Shown one piece after another: positions 6,392-9,192 of a DNA stretch of 9,192 bases. A program made the position numbers and the translations under genes. This DNA is from Clostridia bacterium (GTDB taxonomy: Bacteria > Bacillota > Clostridia > Lachnospirales > Cellulosilyticaceae), in NCBI GenBank assembly GCA_029256345.1, contig JAQSYC010000092.1:1-9192 (forward strand), read 5' to 3'. Under the pieces are notes generated by a model. It saw nothing but the letters and a program-made list of their open reading frames with translations, made no database searches and had not been told where the DNA came from. Numbering within the stretch: the first letter of the stretch is position 1; every line of letters begins with the position of its first letter.

Positions 6392-7431
6392 TTATCTGAT
6401 CGGTATGTCCACAGTAAAGACTGTTTTTCGATTTTCGCTCTGGATGCTTATCTGTCCATCATGTAGTGTTACAATTTCATTTGCAATCGCAAGCCCTAAT
6501 CCGGCGCTCCCTGTATTGGTTGAACGCGCATCATCTAAACGATAGAACTTATCAAATATGGCTTTTTGCTTGTCAAGCGGTATGGTTTTCCCTGTATTCG
6601 TAAAGGTTACGGCAACCATATTATCATGTGTTTTTGCTGATACCTCAATCGTGCTGTTATCATCACTGTAAGCAACGGCGTTTTTTAAAATATTGGTAAA
6701 CGCCCGTGCCAGTTTATCAGGATCACCATAAACCGTTATCGTTTCTTCCGCATCAATAACTATCGACTATATCTTTCTACTTCAAAAGACTCATTGATGA
6801 GACTTTCCAGACGATAAGCCTTATCCAATGTGGTTTTTACATATTTGGCTTTTTGCTCAATCGGCATGTCTGGTGCTTCATCAAGCAAACTCAGATACCC
6901 AATAATGGAGGTCAACGGTGTTTTAATATCATGGCCTAAATACATAATTAATTCGTTTTTCTTTTGTTCTGCTAACTTCACTTCTAACTCGCGCTTCTCA
7001 AGCGCCTGTTTAAGAATGTTTAACTTTTGTTCCATAGATGACATCTCTGACGACAGCACAATATCCTTATCTTCGCCATTTATTAACATATCAATTCCAG
7101 TATCTATTTCATTAAAATATTTTGTAAACCATGATAATGAAAAATAGAAGAAAGCGAAAAAAAATACTGATATTGCTACAAACATTATTAAATCCCAATT
7201 TTTTCTAAAGGTGTTTTGGTAAATGATGCGTGCATCTTCAAATTCCAAATGAAAAATACTCTGCAATAAGCCAACAGCCCACTCACCTAATCTTCCTTGA
7301 AGGAATAGGTACAAAACCTCCACCACTATAATAGCAAAGACGATCAGGACAATCATTTGAAAAAATACTTTTATCCTTAACTTTGAATAATTCATATTTT
7401 TACGCTTTTTACTTTTCAATTTTATAGCCAA
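6392..7431 (-). pseudogene. vanS-like: VanS-like sensor histidine kinase, disrupted by internal deletion and frameshift
   Basis: This is the membrane sensor kinase partner of the overlapping VanR-like regulator. The first frame (7431 to 6760, 223 residues) has two membrane helices (about residues 21-45 and 81-101), a long charged helix and the H-box LGHDIKTPLTSIIGYLSLL with His167. It stops at TAG 6760-6762 just after ESFEVERY. A different frame then carries the rest: GDPDKLARAFTNILKNAV (N-box), FDKFYRLDDAR (F-box) and GSAGLGLAIANEI (G2-box), ending at 6392. Compared with VanS proteins as I recall them, about 36 residues between ERY and the VIDAEE segment are replaced by 8 bases, implying loss of about 100 bp. 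Without a joined ATPase domain the kinase cannot work. The C-terminal part has no ribosome binding site of its own. A sequencing error is unlikely to explain about 100 missing bases. Confidence 0.88.
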
Positions 7432-8104
7432 CCCCCCATACAGTTTTGATAAATTTGGGATTACCCATCGAGTCGTTCATCTTTTCCCGCAAATGCCGGA
7501 TATGCACGGTGATGGTATTGTTGTTTTTGCTATAATATTCGTCGCCCCATATTGCATGAAATAATTGTTCGGAACTAACCACATTACCTTTGTTTTCACA
7601 AAGTATCCGCAGAATTGAAAATTCTGTAGGTGTAAGGGATAAAGGGCTTTCGTTTAACTGGCACTCATGCGTCTTCACATCAATTACCAAGCCAGAATGA
7701 GTTATGACCGTTTCACTTCGTATCGATACGTAATTATACTTTTTATATCTACGTAATTGTGCTTTCACACGGGCCACCATTTCAAGTGGGCGAAACGGTT
7801 TTGTAATATAATCATCTGCACCTAAAGTAAGTCCGGTAATCTTATCTGTTTCTTCATCCTTAGCAGTAAGCATAATAACAGGAAAAGTATACTCTTCACG
7901 GATGCGCTGGCAGATTGAAAAACCGTTCACATCCGGGAGCATAATATCCAATATTGCTAAATCAATGTTTTCACTTTCAATACATTTCAGGGCATCCCTC
8001 CCCTTATAAAATTTGAAAACATTATAATTTTCATTTCTTAAGTAAATTTCGATTAAATCAGTAATGGCTTGTTCATCATCCACTACCAGAATATTTTCTG
8101 TCAT
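7409..8104 (-). CDS. vanR-like: VanR-type response regulator (OmpR/PhoB family)
   Basis: This is a DNA-binding response regulator of 231 residues. The receiver domain has the acidic pair Asp9-Asp10, phospho-acceptor Asp53 in LAILDIMLP, switch Thr80 in IMLTAK and Lys102 in YITKPF. The segment ITGLTLGADDYITKPFRPLEMVARVKAQLRRYKK is nearly that of VanR from the vanA cluster as I remember it. The winged-helix C-terminus has SLTPTEFSILRILCENKGNVVSS, the NNTITVHIRHLREKMND recognition region and the ending KTVWGVGYKIEK. Its 3' end overlaps the kinase start by 23 bases, the same arrangement as in the vanRS pair of Tn1546. The ribosome binding site (AGAAGTGAT) is modest. The regulator itself looks intact. 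With the sensor broken it may depend on acetyl phosphate or another kinase. The likely target is the adjacent ABC operon. Confidence 0.93.
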   Translation of the reverse strand: MTENILVVDDEQAITDLIEIYLRNENYNVFKFYKGRDALKCIESENIDLAILDIMLPDVNGFSICQRIREEYTFPVIMLTAKDEETDKITGLTLGADDYITKPFRPLEMVARVKAQLRRYKKYNYVSIRSETVITHSGLVIDVKTHECQLNESPLSLTPTEFSILRILCENKGNVVSSEQLFHAIWGDEYYSKNNNTITVHIRHLREKMNDSMGNPKFIKTVWGVGYKIEK

Positions 8105-8161
8105 TTTTTTATCACTTCTTTCATTGCATGAAATATAATCATCATATCAGAAAACAGAAAA

Positions 8162-8228
8162 ATATTTTGTGGCTTTTTTCTTGTTAAATTCCTAAGATTA
8201 TCTTAAGATTTAATCCTATTTCTAAGAT
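8162..8228 (-). promoter_or_regulatory. Candidate VanR-box repeats and promoter upstream of vanR
   Basis: On the - strand there are three ATCTTA repeats: ATCTTAGAAAT (8218-8228), ATCTTAAGA (8201-8209) and ATCTTAGGAAT (8188-8198). The last gives TCTTAGGA followed after 22 bases by AAATAT (8162-8167), the same spacing as upstream of the ABC operon. The repeats resemble, loosely, the VanR target consensus (TCGTANGAAANT, from memory). The arrangement suggests autoregulation. The -10 itself is weak, as expected for an activator-dependent promoter. Confidence 0.5.
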
Positions 8229-8238
8229 ATAAAGCTTT

Positions 8239-8283
8239 TTATCCCCATTTGTCACCAGCTTTTTTAACCGTCAAGTAGTCCAT
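8239..8283 (-). pseudogene. Remnant start of a helix-turn-helix (excisionase/MerR-like) gene
   Basis: The frame from ATG 8283 reads MDYLTVKKAGDKWG and then TAA. This closely resembles the first residues of small clostridial HTH proteins, which typically begin M-[DE]-YL-T/S-V/I-K-x-A/V-x-x-KWG. Nothing of the remaining domain follows; a one-base shift gives only WGIKSFIS and another stop. There is no good ribosome binding site. A consensus promoter (8315-8343) stands directly upstream. I read it as a truncated gene whose promoter survived. A short leader peptide is the alternative. Confidence 0.4.
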
Positions 8284-8314
8284 ATTAACAAAGCCATACA
8301 TTGCTTTTACGAAT

Positions 8315-8343
8315 ATTATATTTCTAAAAAACGAAATATTCAA
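8315..8343 (-). promoter_or_regulatory. Near-consensus sigma-A promoter upstream of the HTH remnant and vanR
   Basis: On the - strand TTGAAT (8338-8343) and TATAAT (8315-8320) are separated by 17 bases. Inverted copies of GAATATT (8311-8317) and AATATTC (8335-8341) overlap both hexamers and could form a repressor site. Transcription would start near 8308 and could run through the VanR boxes into vanR. Confidence 0.6.
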
Positions 8344-8434
8344 GCATTATAATGATATCAAGACAGCAAAATGACTCTTTCTTAATCAACCCTGTTATAA
8401 TAAAACATTAAAATTTTGCGTTTCTGAGGAGTTT

Positions 8435-8454
8435 TATTTATAGTAGTATAAATA
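8435..8454. repeat. 8-bp inverted repeat with 4-base loop in intergenic region
   Basis: TATTTATA (8435-8442) is the reverse complement of TATAAATA (8447-8454) around GTAG. CTGAG (8424-8428) and CTCAG (8457-8461) flank it. It may be an operator or hairpin. No reading frame is supported in 8344-8533. A + strand TGTTATAAT at 8393-8401 matches an extended -10 but leads to no gene. Confidence 0.4.
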
Positions 8455-8533
8455 TTCTCAGTTAATCGTTCAGTATGCTCGGTGATTTACAATAAAGTAC
8501 TGACCCTGATAAAAAAATAAAATTTGCAGTAGG

Positions 8534-8567
8534 ACATAAAAATAGGACTAAGCAAAATGCTTAATCC
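8534..8567 (-). terminator. Rho-independent terminator of the tRNA operon
   Basis: On the - strand GGATTAAGCA (8558-8567) pairs with TGCTTAGTCC (8545-8554) over 10 positions with one wobble, around a 3-base loop. TATTTTTATG follows. It lies 17 bases after the 3' end of tRNA-Glu. Confidence 0.85.
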
Positions 8568-8583
8568 CTTGATGTTCTGAGAA

Positions 8584-8655
8584 TGACCCGTAGGGGAATC
8601 GAACCCCTGAACCCGCCGTGAGAGGGCGATGTCTTAACCGCTTGACCAACGGGCC
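8584..8655 (-). tRNA. tRNA-Glu (anticodon CTC)
   Basis: The gene folds into a full cloverleaf of 72 bases. Acceptor GGCCCGT pairs with ACGGGTC, the D stem is GTC/GAC, and the anticodon stem TCGCC/GGCGG carries loop CTCTCAC, so the anticodon is CTC. The T arm contains GGTTCGATTCC and the discriminator base is A. No CCA is encoded. CTC reads GAG codons and is usually a second, minor tRNA-Glu beside the TTC form, which is not in this window. A TATAAT at 8672-8677 upstream might be an extra promoter but lacks a good -35. Confidence 0.95.
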
Positions 8656-8749
8656 ATAAACTACCTTTATCATTATACACAATCTTTTTAAAATTTACTA
8701 TACCTATTTATCATTTGTACAATAATTTTTTAAGCTGTATATAAAAAAA

Positions 8750-8822
<73 letters not shown>

Positions 8823-8852
8823 ATATCATTTAGTCTATTTACTATATGATAA

Positions 8853-8924
8853 AGCGCGAGACGGGACTCGAACCCGCGACCCTCTCCTTGGCAAGGAGAT
8901 GCTCTACCACTGAGCCACTCGCGC
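8853..8924 (-). tRNA. tRNA-Gly (anticodon GCC)
   Basis: This is a 72-base cloverleaf. Acceptor GCGCGAG pairs with CTCGCGC, the D arm is GCTCAGTGGTAGAGC, the anticodon stem CTCCT/AGGAG has loop TGCCA with GCC, the T arm contains GGGTTCGAGTCCC, and the discriminator U is as usual for bacterial tRNA-Gly. CCA is not encoded. It begins about 6 bases after the predicted start of the promoter at 8937-8965. Confidence 0.97.
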
Positions 8925-8936
8925 ATCTGCAATATT

Positions 8937-8965
8937 ATTATAACCGATACCTTGTCTTTAGTCAA
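8937..8965 (-). promoter_or_regulatory. Strong sigma-A promoter internal to the tRNA cluster
   Basis: On the - strand TTGACT (8960-8965) and a perfect TATAAT (8937-8942) are separated by exactly 17 bases. The predicted start near 8930 is just ahead of tRNA-Gly, so it would drive Gly-Phe-Glu. A perfect 12-bp inverted repeat (8931-8942 and 8994-9005) surrounds it and includes the -10. Confidence 0.75.
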
Positions 8966-9011
8966 GCTTTTTTTGTACTTCGCTATAATAATATTATTTA
9001 TATTTATTCAA

Positions 9012-9084
9012 TGAGCCACCCGGGGTTCGAACCCGGGACCACTTGATTAAAAGTCAAGTGCTCTACCAACTGAGCTAGTGACCC
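9012..9084 (-). tRNA. tRNA-Lys (anticodon TTT)
   Basis: This is a 73-base cloverleaf. Acceptor GGGTCAC pairs with GTGGCTC using two wobble pairs, the D arm is GCTCAGTTGGTAGAGC, the anticodon stem ACTTGA/TCAAGT holds CTTTTAA with TTT, the T arm is CCCGGGTTCGAACCCCGGG, and the discriminator is A. CCA is not encoded. Confidence 0.97.
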
Positions 9085-9098
9085 ATGCTTATTCAGTA

Positions 9099-9124
9099 TA
9101 AAAGGCAGGCACAAGGCCTACCTT
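9099..9124 (-). terminator. Terminator-like hairpin between tRNA-Pro and tRNA-Lys
   Basis: On the - strand AAGGTAGGC (9116-9124) pairs with GCCTGCCTT (9102-9110), with one T/G wobble, around a 5-base loop. TTTTAT follows (from 9104 down to 9099). It could end the tRNA-Pro transcript or act as a processing stem. No good promoter for tRNA-Lys is seen after it. Confidence 0.45.
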
Positions 9125-9137
9125 CTATACCTTGAAA

Positions 9138-9192
9138 TCGGGGTGACAGGACTCGAACCTGCGGCCTCCTGAACCCAAATCAGGCGCTCTAG
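9138..9192 (-). tRNA. tRNA-Pro (anticodon TGG), 5' end outside window
   Basis: The window holds the 3' part: the end of the D arm, anticodon stem CCTGA/TCAGG with loop TTTGGGT giving TGG, T arm GCAGGTTCGAGTCCTGT, the 3' acceptor strand ending ACCCCG and discriminator A. The 5' acceptor strand and most of the D arm lie beyond 9192. CCA is not encoded. Confidence 0.92.

Noticed and set aside
6760..6771. Programmed ribosomal frameshift in the VanS-like gene
   Set aside because: No slippery sequence is present at the junction and about 36 residues are missing, which points to deletion rather than recoding.
6392..8104. A vancomycin-resistance cluster
   Set aside because: Only vanR- and broken vanS-like genes are present. 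No vanH, D-Ala-D-Lac ligase or vanX lies in the window, so resistance cannot be claimed.
8967..8983. Similarity of CTTTTTTTGTACTTCGCT to the glnS terminator (1071-1086)
   Set aside because: The shared CTTTTTTGTACTT is short and T-rich. The surrounding bases differ, so a true repeat is not supported.
8846..9046. 66-codon + strand frame reading ETGLEPATLSLARRCS...
   Set aside because: It is the antisense of tRNA-Gly and tRNA-Lys. This peptide is a well-known false translation of tRNA genes.

Overview
The window looks like chromosomal DNA of a low-GC Gram-positive bacterium, most likely a clostridial Firmicute. This is inferred from AT-rich intergenic DNA, strong AGGAGG-like ribosome binding sites, TTGACA/TATAAT-type promoters, an ECF sigma/DUF4367-type anti-sigma pair, tRNA genes without encoded CCA, and a VanR-type response regulator. 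Only the first gene lies on the + strand. Everything else is read leftward on the - strand.

Layout. Positions 1-1029 hold the 3' part of glnS (glutaminyl-tRNA synthetase), which converges on a - strand operon across a long hairpin terminator (1037-1088). Positions 1093-2081 hold a two-gene operon: a GNAT-like protein followed by a small P-loop kinase, joined by a TAATG stop/start overlap. Positions 2238-3606 hold an ECF sigma factor and its membrane-anchored anti-sigma-like partner in overlapping frames, with a candidate self-recognised promoter at 3646-3670. Positions 3607-3975 are non-coding and hold a 27-bp-arm palindrome and a decayed 47-codon reading frame.

Positions 3976-8104 form a resistance-type module. 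A VanR-like response regulator overlaps a VanS-like histidine kinase that is broken: about 100 bp appear to be missing between the H-box and the ATPase domain, and the frame is lost. Downstream are an ABC ATPase and an ABC-2-type permease joined by an ATGA overlap. No vanH, vanA/B-type ligase or vanX is present, so this VanR most likely controls the ABC exporter. Two observations support that link. The sequence TCTTAGGA followed 22 bases later by an AAATAT/TAATAT -10-like hexamer occurs upstream of both vanR and the ABC operon. A rho-independent terminator-like hairpin also sits between the ABC promoter region and its first codon, so the operon's mRNA must read through it.

Positions 8105-8533 are non-coding apart from the vanR control region, a 14-codon remnant resembling the start of a helix-turn-helix gene behind a consensus promoter, and an inverted repeat. 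Positions 8534-9192 hold a tRNA cluster transcribed leftward: Pro(TGG, partial), Lys(TTT), Gly(GCC), Phe(GAA), Glu(CTC). It has an internal TTGACT-17-TATAAT promoter in front of tRNA-Gly and a terminator after tRNA-Glu.

The best candidate for something new is the VanR/ABC module with its dead sensor, shared operator-like boxes and leader terminator. All family assignments are from reading the sequence; no database search was run.
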